Source: an uncultured Marvinbryantia sp. (GTDB lineage: Bacteria; Bacillota; Clostridia; Lachnospirales; Lachnospiraceae). Taken from it: a stretch of DNA of 19,809 nucleotides. Shown here in pieces: positions 1 through 7,196 of this stretch. Below the pieces are notes generated by a model. The model was not told the DNA's origin. It saw nothing but the letters and a program-made list of their open reading frames with translations, and did not search any database. The first letter of the stretch is position 1, and each line of letters begins with the position of its first letter. The translations under genes were made by a program, and so were the position numbers. Location of the stretch: assembly GCA_934373455.1 (NCBI GenBank), contig CAKRON010000047.1, forward strand, positions 1 to 19,809, given 5' to 3'.

Positions 1-1
1 T

Positions 2-1528
2 GACAGTGTAGAATGCCAGATCGCAGGACTTGGAGAAATCGCAGATGTTCAGCAGCTTTATGTAGACCATGCAGCAGCAGCAATCGCAGAAGTCGGCGGA
101 GAAGCAGCATCTGAAGAAGAAACCACAGAAGCAGTCAGCGAAGCAGCATCTGAAGAAGAAACCACAGAAGCAGCCAGCGAAGCAGCATCTGAAGAAGAAA
201 CCACAGAAGCAGTCAGCGAAGCAGCATCTGAAGAAGAAACCATAGAAGCAGTCAGTGAAGCAGCATCTGAAGAAGAAACCACAGAAGTAGCCAGCGAAGA
301 AGCAGCAGATGATGACCAGGCAAAAGCAGATGAAGTGGCAGCCCTGATCGATGCTATTTATGTACAGGAAAGAACTGACAAAACAGATGAACAGTGCAAG
401 GAAGCAAAAGAAGCATGGGATGCACTGACAGATGAACAGAAGGAACTGGTAGAAGGTGAAAATGCAGATCCAGATTATTTCGGAAGAGATACCGGTGATG
501 CAAGCAAAGATGATCCATTAAACGGAGATGAAATTGGCGAAAATGAACTGTTGGTAGTGAGCTTCGGAACATCCTTCAATGACAGCCGTACAGCAGATAT
601 CGGAGGAATTGAAAAAGCCCTCGCAGCTGCATATCCGGACTGGTCTGTAAGAAGAGCGTTCACAGCACAGATCATCATCAACCATGTAGAAGCAAGAGAC
701 GGTGAATGCATTGACAACATGCAGCAGGCACTGGACCGTGCAGTAGAAAACGGAGTAAAGAATCTGGTAGTACAGCCAACCCATCTGATGCACGGAGCAG
801 AATATGATGAACTGACAGAAGCCGTTAATGAATATGCAGATAAGTTTGATTCTGTAGAGATCGCAGAACCGCTTCTTGGAGAAGTTGGAGCTGACGCAGA
901 GGCAGTCAATGATGATAAAGAAAAAGTAGCAGAATACATTACAGCAGAAGCAGTAAAAGATGCAGGATATGATGATCTGGAAGCAGCAAAAGAAGACGGA
1001 ACAGCATTTGTGTTCATGGGACATGGAACATCTCATACAGCAAAGGTAAGCTACAGCCAGATGCAGGCACAGATGAATGATCTTGGATATGACAATGTCT
1101 TCATCGGAACAGTAGAAGGTGAACCGGAAGAGACCGCATGCGAAGCAGTGATCGAAGCAGTGAAAGAAGCAGGATACAAGAAAGTAGTTCTTCGTCCGCT
1201 GATGGTAGTAGCAGGAGACCACGCAAACAACGATATGGCAGGGGATGATGAAGATTCCTGGAAGAGCCAGTTTGAAGCAAGCGGAGCATTTGACAGCGTA
1301 GACTGCCAGATCGCAGGTCTTGGAGAAATCGCAGATATCCAGCAGATCTATGTAGATCATACCGCAGCAGCAATCGCAGAAGTTGGCGGCGAAGAGACCA
1401 CGGAAGTAGCATCTGAGGAAGAAACGACAGAAGCCATCACAGAAGCTTCTTCGGAAGAAGAGACTACAGAAGCGGCATCTGAAGAAGAAACAACCGAGGC
1501 AGCAACGGAAAAAAAAACTCTAAATTAA
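2..1528 (+). CDS. cbiK: Tandem CbiK-type (sirohydrochlorin) cobaltochelatase, 5' partial
   Basis: The reading frame is open from the left edge, so the gene starts outside the window; the GTG at 335 is internal. Seen: the last ~34 residues of one chelatase domain, an acidic repeat linker (101-295), then a complete CbiK domain from about 545 to 1390. That domain has LLVVSFGTSF at its start, VQPTHLMHG, FMGHGT (first catalytic His), GTVEGEPE (metal-binding Glu) and LMVVAGDHANND (second catalytic His), all CbiK family hallmarks. Known for the family: insertion of Co2+ (or Fe2+) into sirohydrochlorin; some homologues are periplasmic. The long Glu/Thr/Ala linkers and a sister domain in the lipoprotein at 12502 suggest this version is exported (inference, because the signal peptide is outside the window). 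Position 1291 onward repeats position 1 onward at an offset of exactly 1290 bp. The frame closes at 1528 just after an A9 run, but coding continues in the -1 frame to 1905. Confidence 0.88.
   Translation, partial: DSVECQIAGLGEIADVQQLYVDHAAAAIAEVGGEAASEEETTEAVSEAASEEETTEAASEAASEEETTEAVSEAASEEETIEAVSEAASEEETTEVASEEAADDDQAKADEVAALIDAIYVQERTDKTDEQCKEAKEAWDALTDEQKELVEGENADPDYFGRDTGDASKDDPLNGDEIGENELLVVSFGTSFNDSRTADIGGIEKALAAAYPDWSVRRAFTAQIIINHVEARDGECIDNMQQALDRAVENGVKNLVVQPTHLMHGAEYDELTEAVNEYADKFDSVEIAEPLLGEVGADAEAVNDDKEKVAEYITAEAVKDAGYDDLEAAKEDGTAFVFMGHGTSHTAKVSYSQMQAQMNDLGYDNVFIGTVEGEPEETACEAVIEAVKEAGYKKVVLRPLMVVAGDHANNDMAGDDEDSWKSQFEASGAFDSVDCQIAGLGEIADIQQIYVDHTAAAIAEVGGEETTEVASEEETTEAITEASSEEETTEAASEEETTEAATEKKTLN
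101..295 (+). repeat. Five tandem 39-bp repeats encoding an acidic 13-residue unit
   Basis: Five in-frame copies of a 39-bp unit encode EAASEEETTEAVS with small changes (AVS/AAS/VAS, one TI for TT). The nucleotide copies are nearly identical, so copy number probably varies by slippage. A looser version of the same motif forms the second linker at about 1391-1510. The tract looks like a flexible negatively charged spacer between surface domains. It is coding sequence without spacers, so it is not a CRISPR array. Confidence 0.9.
1291..1394 (+). repeat. Second copy of the end of the chelatase domain (matches 1-104)
   Basis: Bases 1291-1394 match bases 1-104 with only scattered substitutions, mostly synonymous or conservative (DSVECQIAGLGEIAD against DSVDCQIAGLGEIAD). 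The offset is 1290 bp, or 430 codons, the size of one chelatase domain plus linker. This shows an internal duplication of the whole domain-plus-linker unit. The first copy is mostly outside the window. Confidence 0.85.
1509..1517 (+). other. A9 slippery run at the frame change of the chelatase gene
   Basis: Nine consecutive A residues follow ACGG. In the chelatase frame they read GAA-AAA-AAA-ACT and include the canonical slippery heptamer A-AAA-AAA. Slipping back by one base reads AAC-TCT-AAA-TTA and opens the downstream domain. Runs of nine A are known to support transcriptional slippage or -1 ribosomal frameshifting in bacteria. A true inactivating indel or a sequencing homopolymer error would look the same here. 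Confidence 0.6.
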
Positions 1529-1905
1529 CAGCCGAACTGGAAGATGGTACTTACCTGGCAGATTTTGATACAGATAGCAGCATGTTTCATGCAAATGAAG
1601 CCTGCGATGGCAAAGGTACATTAACAGTAAAAGATGGGGAAATGACATTTCATGTCAGCCTTGCATCTAAAAAGATCGTAAATCTGTTTGTCGGAACAGC
1701 AGAAGATGCACAGAAAGATGGTGCCGAACTGCTTCAGCCAACCACAGATGAAGTGACCTATAGTGACGGTGAAACAGAAGAGGTGTATGGATTTGATATC
1801 CCTGTTCCTGGTGTAGATGAAGAATTCAACCTGGCACTGCTTGGTACAAAAGGTACCTGGTATGATCATGTAGTCAGCATCTCAAATCCAGAAAAAGCAG
1901 AATAA
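1516..1905 (+). CDS. C-terminal beta-rich (NEAT-like) domain of the chelatase, -1 frame
   Basis: Read in the -1 frame from the A9 run, about 129 codons encode LTAELEDGTYLADFD, then GTLTVKDGEMTFHVSL, LFVGTAEDAQ and a closing WYDHVVSISNP. The order looks like a small all-beta ligand-binding domain, with a feel of NEAT heme-binding domains (inference from pattern only). The N-terminal domain of the lipoprotein at 12502 has a similar start (LADGEYTAEG) and core (TLTVKNAEMT). The ATG at 1582 is an unlikely independent start: no ribosome-binding site precedes it, and conserved domain residues lie upstream of it. The likeliest reading is that this is the C-terminal module of the chelatase, reached by slippage or split by a recent indel. 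Confidence 0.6.
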   Translation, partial: NSKLTAELEDGTYLADFDTDSSMFHANEACDGKGTLTVKDGEMTFHVSLASKKIVNLFVGTAEDAQKDGAELLQPTTDEVTYSDGETEEVYGFDIPVPGVDEEFNLALLGTKGTWYDHVVSISNPEKAE

Positions 1906-1963
1906 CACTGTTTGGTATTCACTGAAAATAATACAGCCAAAACCTAAAAAGTATATAAGACAT

Positions 1964-1998
1964 ATAGACGCAGAGTTCATTATGGACTCTGCGTCTAT
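1964..1998 (+). terminator. Strong hairpin downstream of the chelatase gene
   Basis: ATAGACGCAGAGT (1964-1976) pairs perfectly with ACTCTGCGTCTAT (1986-1998), and a G-U plus a C-G pair can extend the stem into a 5-base loop. No T run follows on the plus strand, so it is not a textbook intrinsic terminator. It is well placed to end or stabilise the chelatase mRNA. Confidence 0.5.
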
Positions 1999-2039
1999 GC
2001 TATATGGAAAATAAAAAATGATAAAAAAATAACAAAAAA

Positions 2040-2053
2040 GTTGCATTTGCAAC
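2040..2053. promoter_or_regulatory. Perfect palindrome upstream of the flavodiiron gene
   Basis: GTTGCA-TT-TGCAAC is an inverted repeat with 6-bp arms, 81 bp before the flavodiiron start. It sits upstream of a -10-like TATACT at 2076-2081. It could be the operator of a dimeric regulator; the regulator is not recognised. No convincing -35 box lies at the right distance, so activator dependence is possible. Confidence 0.35.
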
Positions 2054-2133
2054 AGTATAAAATAACAAATTGGGTTATACTACATACAGAAACGAAAACA
2101 TAGTTCCTGTGAAGAAGAAATGGAGAACACGAT

Positions 2134-3924
2134 ATGAAGATTACAGATAGCATCAAATATGTAGGAGTGAATGATCATCAGGTAGATTTGTTTGAAGGAC
2201 AGTATGCAGTACCAAACGGAATGTCTTACAATTCGTATGTGATTTTGGACGAAAAAGTTGCAGTTATGGATACGGTAGACGCTAATTTTTTACATGACTG
2301 GCTGGATAATCTGGAGCGCGTATTGGAAGGACGCAAGCCGGACTATCTGATTGTACAGCATATGGAACCGGATCATGCAGCAAATGTAGCTAATTTTTTG
2401 AAAGTATATCCGGATACTACAGTGGTTGCTACTGAAAAGGCTTTTGGTATGATTCAGAATTTCTTCCATCTGGATCTGGAAGGAAAAAAATGGGTGGCAG
2501 ACAATGGATCAACCCTTTCTCTTGGCAAGCATAATCTGACTTTTGTGTTTGCACCAATGGTTCACTGGCCGGAAGTCATGGTAACGTATGACAGCACAGA
2601 AAAAGTATTATTTTCAGCAGATGGTTTTGGAAAATTTGGTGCACTGGATGTGGAAGAACCATGGGATGACGAGGCAAGAAGATACTTCATCGGTATTGTG
2701 GGAAAATATGGTGCACAGGTACAGAAACTCCTGAAAGTAGCAGGCACGCTGGATATTGAGAAGATTTGTCCGCTCCATGGTCCGGTATTAACAGAAGATC
2801 TGGGACATTATATCGGATTATATGATACCTGGTCATCTTACACACCGGAAGAAGACGGGATTGTAATTGCATACACATCTGTATATGGACATACAAAAGA
2901 TGCGGTAAATCTGCTGGCTGACAAACTGAAAAGCAAAGGATGTCCAAAGGTGGTTGTATATGATCTGGCAAGAGATGATATGTCTGCAGCAATCAGCGAT
3001 TCTTTCCGTTACAGTAAACTGGTATTGGCTACCACAACTTACAACGCCAGTGTGTATCCATTCATGAATGATTTCCTCACTCGCCTGGCAGAACATAATT
3101 TCCAGAACCGTACAGTTGGTCTGATTGAGAATGGATCCTGGGCGCCGCTGGCAGCCAAAGTAATGAAAAATCTCCTTTCCGGATGTAAAAAAATCAACTG
3201 GCTGGATACAACAGTGACGATCATGTCAGCAATCAGTGAAGAAAACAGAGATCAGCTGGAAGCAATGGCAAAAGAACTCTGCAAAGAATACATTGCCAAA
3301 AATGACCATCTTGCAAATAAAAATGATCTCAGTGCATTATTCCGTATTGGTTACGGATTATATGTGGTAACATCCAATGATGGAAAGAAAGACAATGGAT
3401 TAATTGTAAATACGGTAACACAGCTGACAGATACACCAAACCGCGTGGCAGTCAATATCAATAAAGCCAATTATTCTCATCATGTGATCCAACAGACAGG
3501 GGTGCTGAATGTAAACTGTCTGTCTGTAGATGCACCGTTTTCCGTATTCCAGCAGTTTGGTTTTCAGAGCGGACGAGTTGTGGATAAGTTTGCAGGACAG
3601 AAAGTAAACCGTTCCGATAATGGACTGGTATTCCTGGACAAATATATCAATGCATTTATGTCTCTGAAGGTGGAACAGTATGTAGATCTTGGAACTCATG
3701 GTATGTTTATCTGTAGTGTAACAGAGGCAAGGGTAATGAGTGACCGGGAAACTATGAGTTATACCTACTATCAGAACAATGTAAAGCCAAGGCCAGAGAC
3801 AGAAGGGAAAAAAGGATTTGTCTGCAAAGTGTGTGGATATATATATGAGGGAGAAGAACTTCCGGTAGATTATATCTGTCCATTATGCAAACATGGCGCA
3901 GCAGATTTTGAGCCGATAGAATAA
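2134..3924 (+). CDS. fprA: Flavodiiron protein fused to flavin reductase and rubredoxin domains
   Basis: This 596-residue A-type flavoprotein would reduce O2 to water (or NO to N2O) in the cytoplasm of an anaerobe. Seen in order: a metallo-beta-lactamase-like diiron domain with the H76-x-E78-x-D80-H81 motif, then H144, D163 and H215 as the remaining iron ligands; a flavodoxin domain from about 243 (FMN loop YTSVYGHT at 247-254); a flavin-reductase-type domain at about 398-550 (NGLIVNTVTQLTDTPNRVAV); and a minimal rubredoxin with CKVC (564-567) and CPLC (582-585). The fusion suggests electrons pass from NAD(P)H through bound flavin and rubredoxin to the diiron site within one chain (inference from modules). 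A GGAG site lies 8 bases before the ATG. The gene is monocistronic, with the convergent aldehyde dehydrogenase downstream. Confidence 0.95.
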   Translation: MKITDSIKYVGVNDHQVDLFEGQYAVPNGMSYNSYVILDEKVAVMDTVDANFLHDWLDNLERVLEGRKPDYLIVQHMEPDHAANVANFLKVYPDTTVVATEKAFGMIQNFFHLDLEGKKWVADNGSTLSLGKHNLTFVFAPMVHWPEVMVTYDSTEKVLFSADGFGKFGALDVEEPWDDEARRYFIGIVGKYGAQVQKLLKVAGTLDIEKICPLHGPVLTEDLGHYIGLYDTWSSYTPEEDGIVIAYTSVYGHTKDAVNLLADKLKSKGCPKVVVYDLARDDMSAAISDSFRYSKLVLATTTYNASVYPFMNDFLTRLAEHNFQNRTVGLIENGSWAPLAAKVMKNLLSGCKKINWLDTTVTIMSAISEENRDQLEAMAKELCKEYIAKNDHLANKNDLSALFRIGYGLYVVTSNDGKKDNGLIVNTVTQLTDTPNRVAVNINKANYSHHVIQQTGVLNVNCLSVDAPFSVFQQFGFQSGRVVDKFAGQKVNRSDNGLVFLDKYINAFMSLKVEQYVDLGTHGMFICSVTEARVMSDRETMSYTYYQNNVKPRPETEGKKGFVCKVCGYIYEGEELPVDYICPLCKHGAADFEPIE

Positions 3925-3963
3925 AAAAACAAAAAAGGGGATTGCCGGGTAACGGTAATCCCC
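3923..3963 (-). terminator. Intrinsic terminator of the aldehyde dehydrogenase gene
   Basis: GGGGATTGCC and GGTAATCCCC form a 10-bp stem (one G-T wobble) at 3937-3963. Read on the minus strand, the stem is followed by T6-G-T7, a classical terminator just after the aldehyde dehydrogenase stop. The plus-strand flank is A-rich with no T run, so ending the flavodiiron transcript here is less certain. Confidence 0.85.
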
Positions 3964-3975
3964 AAAAAAAGAGTA

Positions 3976-5355
3976 TTATTTTAGAAATATGTGGATAAGT
4001 TTATTATGAACGGAACGATATGGCTGGTATCTCATTGGCAGATCCAGCCATGTTTTTTTGTCAACAATACTTTTGTAGTGACTGAAGGTATCGAATCCAT
4101 CTTTTCCATGATAAGAACCCATTCCGCTTTCACCAAAACCGCCAAAGCCCATTTCGCTGGTAGCCAAATGAATGATAGTGTCATTGATGCAGCCGCCGCC
4201 AAAGTTGCATCTGGAGGTCACTTTCTGAGCGACCGACTGATCGGAGGTAAATAAATACAATGCCAGAGGATGTGGCATAGATTGTATCTGGCTGATTGCT
4301 TCATCCAGAGAACGATAGGTCAGGATCGGAAGAACCGGACCAAAGATCTCCTGTCCCATGACAGTATCCTCGAAAGTGACGAAATCCATAACCGTAGGCG
4401 CAATCTGAAGACGATTGGAATTTGTTTCTCCTCCGATAACGATTTTTGCAGGATCTATCAGACTGCAGATACGCTGGAAATGTTTTTCATTGACAATTTT
4501 TCCATAGTTTGGATTATTCAGAGGAGTTTTACCAAACTGTCTGCGAATCTGGTGACGGATTTCTTTTAATAACACATCTTTGACAGAAGCATCACAGTAT
4601 ATATAATCAGGTGCCACACAAGTCTGACCACAATTCAGATATTTTCCAAATACAATTCTTTTGGCTGCCAGTTTTAAATTGGCGCTCTTTTCCACAATAC
4701 ATGGACTTTTTCCACCCAGTTCCAGAGTGACGGGGGTCAGATGTTCCGCAGCTTTTTTCATAACCTCTTTACCGACTCCCTGGCTTCCGGTAAAGAAAAT
4801 ATAATCAAAATGTTCATTCAGCAGGCAAGTGTTTTCGGCACGTCCTCCGGTAATAACGGACACATATTCCGGTGCAAAACACTCGCTGATCATTCGGTAT
4901 ATAACATGGCTGGTATTTGGTGAATAAGCACTTGGCTTGAGGACAACCGTGTTGCCGGCGGCAATAGCATCTACCAGTGGTTCAATGGTCAGCAGGAAAG
5001 GGTAATTCCATGGACTCATGATCAGGACGACACCATGCGGGGAAGGCTTGCGAAAACTTCTGGAATGAAACTGCGCCAGAGGAGTAGAAACACGTTTTTC
5101 TTTTGCAAAGGAACGGATATGTTTTAACATATAGCTGATTTCTGTCAAAGTCAGTCCTGTTTCGCACATATAACTTTCAAATTCACTTTTCCCAAGATCT
5201 TTCTGTATAGCAGCATGGATTTCTGCTTCATATTTCAGGATATAGGATTTTAATTTCTGAAGAGACTGGATACGAAAATCAATATCCAAAGTATTTCCTG
5301 TAAGAAAAAAATTACGCTGCCCGTCGATGATACAGCGGATTTCCTGCTCAGTCAT
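3976..5355 (-). CDS. NAD(P)-dependent aldehyde dehydrogenase (class 3-like)
   Basis: This 459-residue cytoplasmic enzyme oxidises aldehydes to carboxylic acids with NAD(P)+. Seen: the cofactor-binding SPWNYP (N117) and VLKPSAYSP (K140), the FFTGSQGVGKEV nucleotide loop, LELGGKSP with the general base E212, NCGQTC with catalytic C246, and EIFGPVLP. The length and the C-terminal tail running on past the catalytic core (ending KLIHIFLK) fit the class 3, fatty-aldehyde-type group. The substrate cannot be told from sequence. An AAGGAGGT site lies 8 bases before the ATG, and a promoter lies in the divergent spacer shared with thymidine kinase. It ends at a strong terminator. Confidence 0.93.
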   Translation of the reverse strand: MTEQEIRCIIDGQRNFFLTGNTLDIDFRIQSLQKLKSYILKYEAEIHAAIQKDLGKSEFESYMCETGLTLTEISYMLKHIRSFAKEKRVSTPLAQFHSRSFRKPSPHGVVLIMSPWNYPFLLTIEPLVDAIAAGNTVVLKPSAYSPNTSHVIYRMISECFAPEYVSVITGGRAENTCLLNEHFDYIFFTGSQGVGKEVMKKAAEHLTPVTLELGGKSPCIVEKSANLKLAAKRIVFGKYLNCGQTCVAPDYIYCDASVKDVLLKEIRHQIRRQFGKTPLNNPNYGKIVNEKHFQRICSLIDPAKIVIGGETNSNRLQIAPTVMDFVTFEDTVMGQEIFGPVLPILTYRSLDEAISQIQSMPHPLALYLFTSDQSVAQKVTSRCNFGGGCINDTIIHLATSEMGFGGFGESGMGSYHGKDGFDTFSHYKSIVDKKTWLDLPMRYQPYRSVHNKLIHIFLK

Positions 5356-5412
5356 GGATGTTACCTCCTTGAATCATTACCTTCTTCGCATTTTTAAATG
5401 TATGATAGTAAA

Positions 5413-5442
5413 AATATACTATTATAAAGAAGAAATTGTCAA
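5413..5442 (-). promoter_or_regulatory. Promoter of the aldehyde dehydrogenase with overlapping palindrome
   Basis: On the minus strand TTGACA (5437-5442) is followed 18 bases later by TATATT (5413-5418). The inverted repeat ATAGTA (5405-5410) / TACTAT (5417-5422), 6 bases apart, overlaps the -10 box, a position suited to a repressor. The regulator is unknown. Confidence 0.55.
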
Positions 5443-5522
5443 TGTATGAGTTGGTATGGGCTTATAAAATGGCGAAGAGTATGTTATGATGAAACGAGCA
5501 AATAAAAAAGATGGAGAATATT

Positions 5523-6098
5523 ATGGCAAAGTTATATTTTCGGCATGGTGCTATGGGAAGTTCCAAGACAGCCAATGCTCTGATGGTAGTGTATAATTAT
5601 TATGAAAGAGGGAAGAATGCCCTTTTGGTAAAACCACAGCTGGATACAAGAGATGAAGGCGTCGTGCGAAGCCGTATCGGATTGGAGCAGGCATGCAAAT
5701 ATGTAGAAGATCTGATAAAGATGTCAGACGAAGAAATCCGGATATATGATTGTGTAGTAGTTGATGAAGCACAGTTTTGCAAAAAGTCAGATATTGAATT
5801 TTTTGAACATATTGTGGATGATCTGAATATACCGGTGATCTGTTATGGACTGCGGACAGATTTCAGAAGAGAACCTTTTGAGGGAAGTCTGTGGCTGCTG
5901 GCATGGGCTGATGTCATAGAAGAACTGAAGACGGTCTGCTGGTGTGGAGATGGGGCAAGCTGCAATACCCGATTTAATGAAAAAGGTGAAATTATAAAAG
6001 AGGGGGCACAGGTATTCCTGGGAGCCAATGATGATTATGTAGCATTGTGCCGCCGGCATTATAAAGCGGGAAATCTTGGACCAAAGCTTCGAAAATAG
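5523..6098 (+). CDS. tdk: Thymidine kinase
   Basis: This type II thymidine kinase of 191 residues phosphorylates thymidine to dTMP in the salvage pathway. Seen: the P-loop GAMGSSKT (9-16), DEAQF (81-85, catalytic E82), the YGLRTDF loop (108-114), and zinc-type CWCG (139-142) with CRRHY (176-180). The ATG at 5523 is preferred over the in-frame ATG at 5511, because GGAGA at 5513-5517 is a suitable ribosome-binding site for it and MAKLYF begins right at the fold. It is divergent from the aldehyde dehydrogenase and has no clear functional link to its neighbours. Confidence 0.96.
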   Translation: MAKLYFRHGAMGSSKTANALMVVYNYYERGKNALLVKPQLDTRDEGVVRSRIGLEQACKYVEDLIKMSDEEIRIYDCVVVDEAQFCKKSDIEFFEHIVDDLNIPVICYGLRTDFRREPFEGSLWLLAWADVIEELKTVCWCGDGASCNTRFNEKGEIIKEGAQVFLGANDDYVALCRRHYKAGNLGPKLRK

Positions 6099-6137
6099 TG
6101 ATGTTAAAAAATTATCATTCATTAGGTAGCAAACTGC

Positions 6138-6154
6138 TCCTACAAAGTGTAGGA
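6138..6154. other. Small perfect hairpin after thymidine kinase
   Basis: TCCTACA-AAG-TGTAGGA is a 7-bp stem with a 3-base loop, 40 bases after the tdk stop. There is no T run on either side, so it is a weak terminator candidate. It may simply protect the 3' end of the tdk mRNA. Confidence 0.35.
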
Positions 6155-6185
6155 AAAATGGACGAAATATGACAGAAAATGTGGC

Positions 6186-6213
6186 TTGTTTTTCTGGAAA
6201 AATTTGTTAGAAT
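6186..6213 (+). promoter_or_regulatory. Promoter of the methyltransferase/corrinoid operon
   Basis: TTGTTT (6186-6191) and TAGAAT (6208-6213) are 16 bases apart, about 65 bases before the methyltransferase start. A short inverted repeat GATTC (6230-6234) / GAATC (6241-6245) lies just after the expected start of transcription. No B12-box or other known riboswitch core is visible in the leader. Confidence 0.5.
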
Positions 6214-6277
6214 GTCTATAGAGTGTTGAGATTCATAAAAGAATCAAACTTATATCATGTAATTGGAGGAGAGCAAA

Positions 6278-7093
6278 ATGATCGTTATTGGTGAAAAAAT
6301 CAATGGATCCATCCCATCTGTAGCAGAAGCAATTGCAAAGAGAGATGCGGATTTTATTAAACAGAGAGCAATCGCACAGACAGAAGCTGGAGCAACATTT
6401 ATTGACTGTTGTGCATCTGTACCAGAAGCAGAAGAAGTTGAAACATTAAAATGGATGATCGAATGCATCCAGGAAGTAACAGATCTTCCAATTTCTGTTG
6501 ACAGTCCTAGCCCTGATGTACTGATTGAAGCATATAAATTCTGTAACAAACCAGGTATCTTCAACTCCGTATCAGGAGAAGGAGACAAGATCGACAAGAT
6601 CTTCCCAGAGATGGTAAAACCAGGTAATGAAAAATGGCAGGTTATTGCACTGCTTAGTGATGATACAGGTATCCCGAAATGTGCAGCAGATCGTCTGAAA
6701 GTATTTGATACAATTATGGCAAAAGCAAAAGAATATGGTATTGCACCAAACCGTATTCACATTGACCCACTGGTTGAGATGCTTTGTACATCTGAAGATG
6801 GTATCGCTATGAATATCGAAGTAATTTCTACTATTCGTAAGCAGTACCCAACTATCCACATTACAGCAGCAGTAAGTAACATTTCTTTCAACTTACCTGT
6901 TCGTAAACTTGTAAACTATGGTTTCACAGTATTAGCTATGAACTATGGTCTGGACAGTGGAATTCTTGATCCATGTAACAGAGATATGATGGGTCTGATC
7001 TATGCAACAGAAGCTTTGCTTGGAGAAGACGATTACTGTATGGAATATATCACAGCATACAGAGAAGGACGTATCGGACCGGTTAAGAAATAA
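6278..7093 (+). CDS. Methyltetrahydrofolate:corrinoid methyltransferase (MtgA/MeTr family)
   Basis: This 271-residue TIM-barrel pterin-binding methyltransferase would move methyl groups between a corrinoid protein and tetrahydrofolate in the cytoplasm. Seen: IGEKING at the N-terminus, D75 in SVDSPSP, D163 in HIDPLV and N201 in VSNISFNLP. These match the conserved pterin-binding Asp/Asp/Asn of the acetogen MeTr, but the protein looks closer to the MtgA-type enzymes of methylated-amine and O-demethylation systems than to AcsE. The ATG at 6278 has GGAGGAG 5 bases ahead; the upstream TTG at 6263 sits before that site and is rejected. It is followed at 104 bp by its likely corrinoid partner. Both genes use more GTT/GCT/GGT codons than their neighbours, suggesting high expression. 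The direction (demethylation or methylation) is not decidable. Confidence 0.88.
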   Translation: MIVIGEKINGSIPSVAEAIAKRDADFIKQRAIAQTEAGATFIDCCASVPEAEEVETLKWMIECIQEVTDLPISVDSPSPDVLIEAYKFCNKPGIFNSVSGEGDKIDKIFPEMVKPGNEKWQVIALLSDDTGIPKCAADRLKVFDTIMAKAKEYGIAPNRIHIDPLVEMLCTSEDGIAMNIEVISTIRKQYPTIHITAAVSNISFNLPVRKLVNYGFTVLAMNYGLDSGILDPCNRDMMGLIYATEALLGEDDYCMEYITAYREGRIGPVKK

Positions 7094-7121
7094 TCGCAGA
7101 TACAGGAATTACATAAACAGC

Positions 7122-7148
7122 ATGAAAAAGTTTGCGGAAACTTTTCAT
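7122..7148 (+). other. Hairpin in the methyltransferase/corrinoid-protein spacer
   Basis: ATGAAAAAGTTT (7122-7133) pairs with AAACTTTTCAT (7138-7148) around a GCGG loop, with one bulged A. It is not followed by T residues, so it is not a terminator. It could be an RNA-processing or stability element that raises corrinoid protein levels relative to the methyltransferase (inference). Confidence 0.4.
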
Positions 7149-7196
7149 AAATAAATCAAAACAAACACCCAAGAAATATTTTAGGAGGTATGAATT

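Noticed and set aside
101..295. CRISPR-like array
   Set aside because: The 39-bp units are directly adjacent with no spacers and stay in the chelatase reading frame.
335..337. GTG as a start codon of the chelatase
   Set aside because: The same frame is open to the left edge and encodes the end of another chelatase domain plus the repeat linker, so this codon is internal.
475..1412. Long minus-strand open frames opposite the chelatase
   Set aside because: They are low-complexity, Ser/Ala- or Cys/Phe-rich shadows of a repeat-rich coding strand, with no ribosome-binding sites or domain motifs.
1582..1905. Independent small gene starting at ATG 1582
   Set aside because: No ribosome-binding site precedes it, and domain residues are encoded upstream in the same frame as far as the A9 run.
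3991..4923. Plus-strand open frames opposite the aldehyde dehydrogenase
   Set aside because: The minus-strand gene has complete catalytic motifs across this interval; the plus-strand frames are short and featureless.
6098..6277. Cobalamin or tetrahydrofolate riboswitch before the methyltransferase
   Set aside because: No B12 box (GCCACTG) or tetrahydrofolate-riboswitch core is visible; only small hairpins are present.
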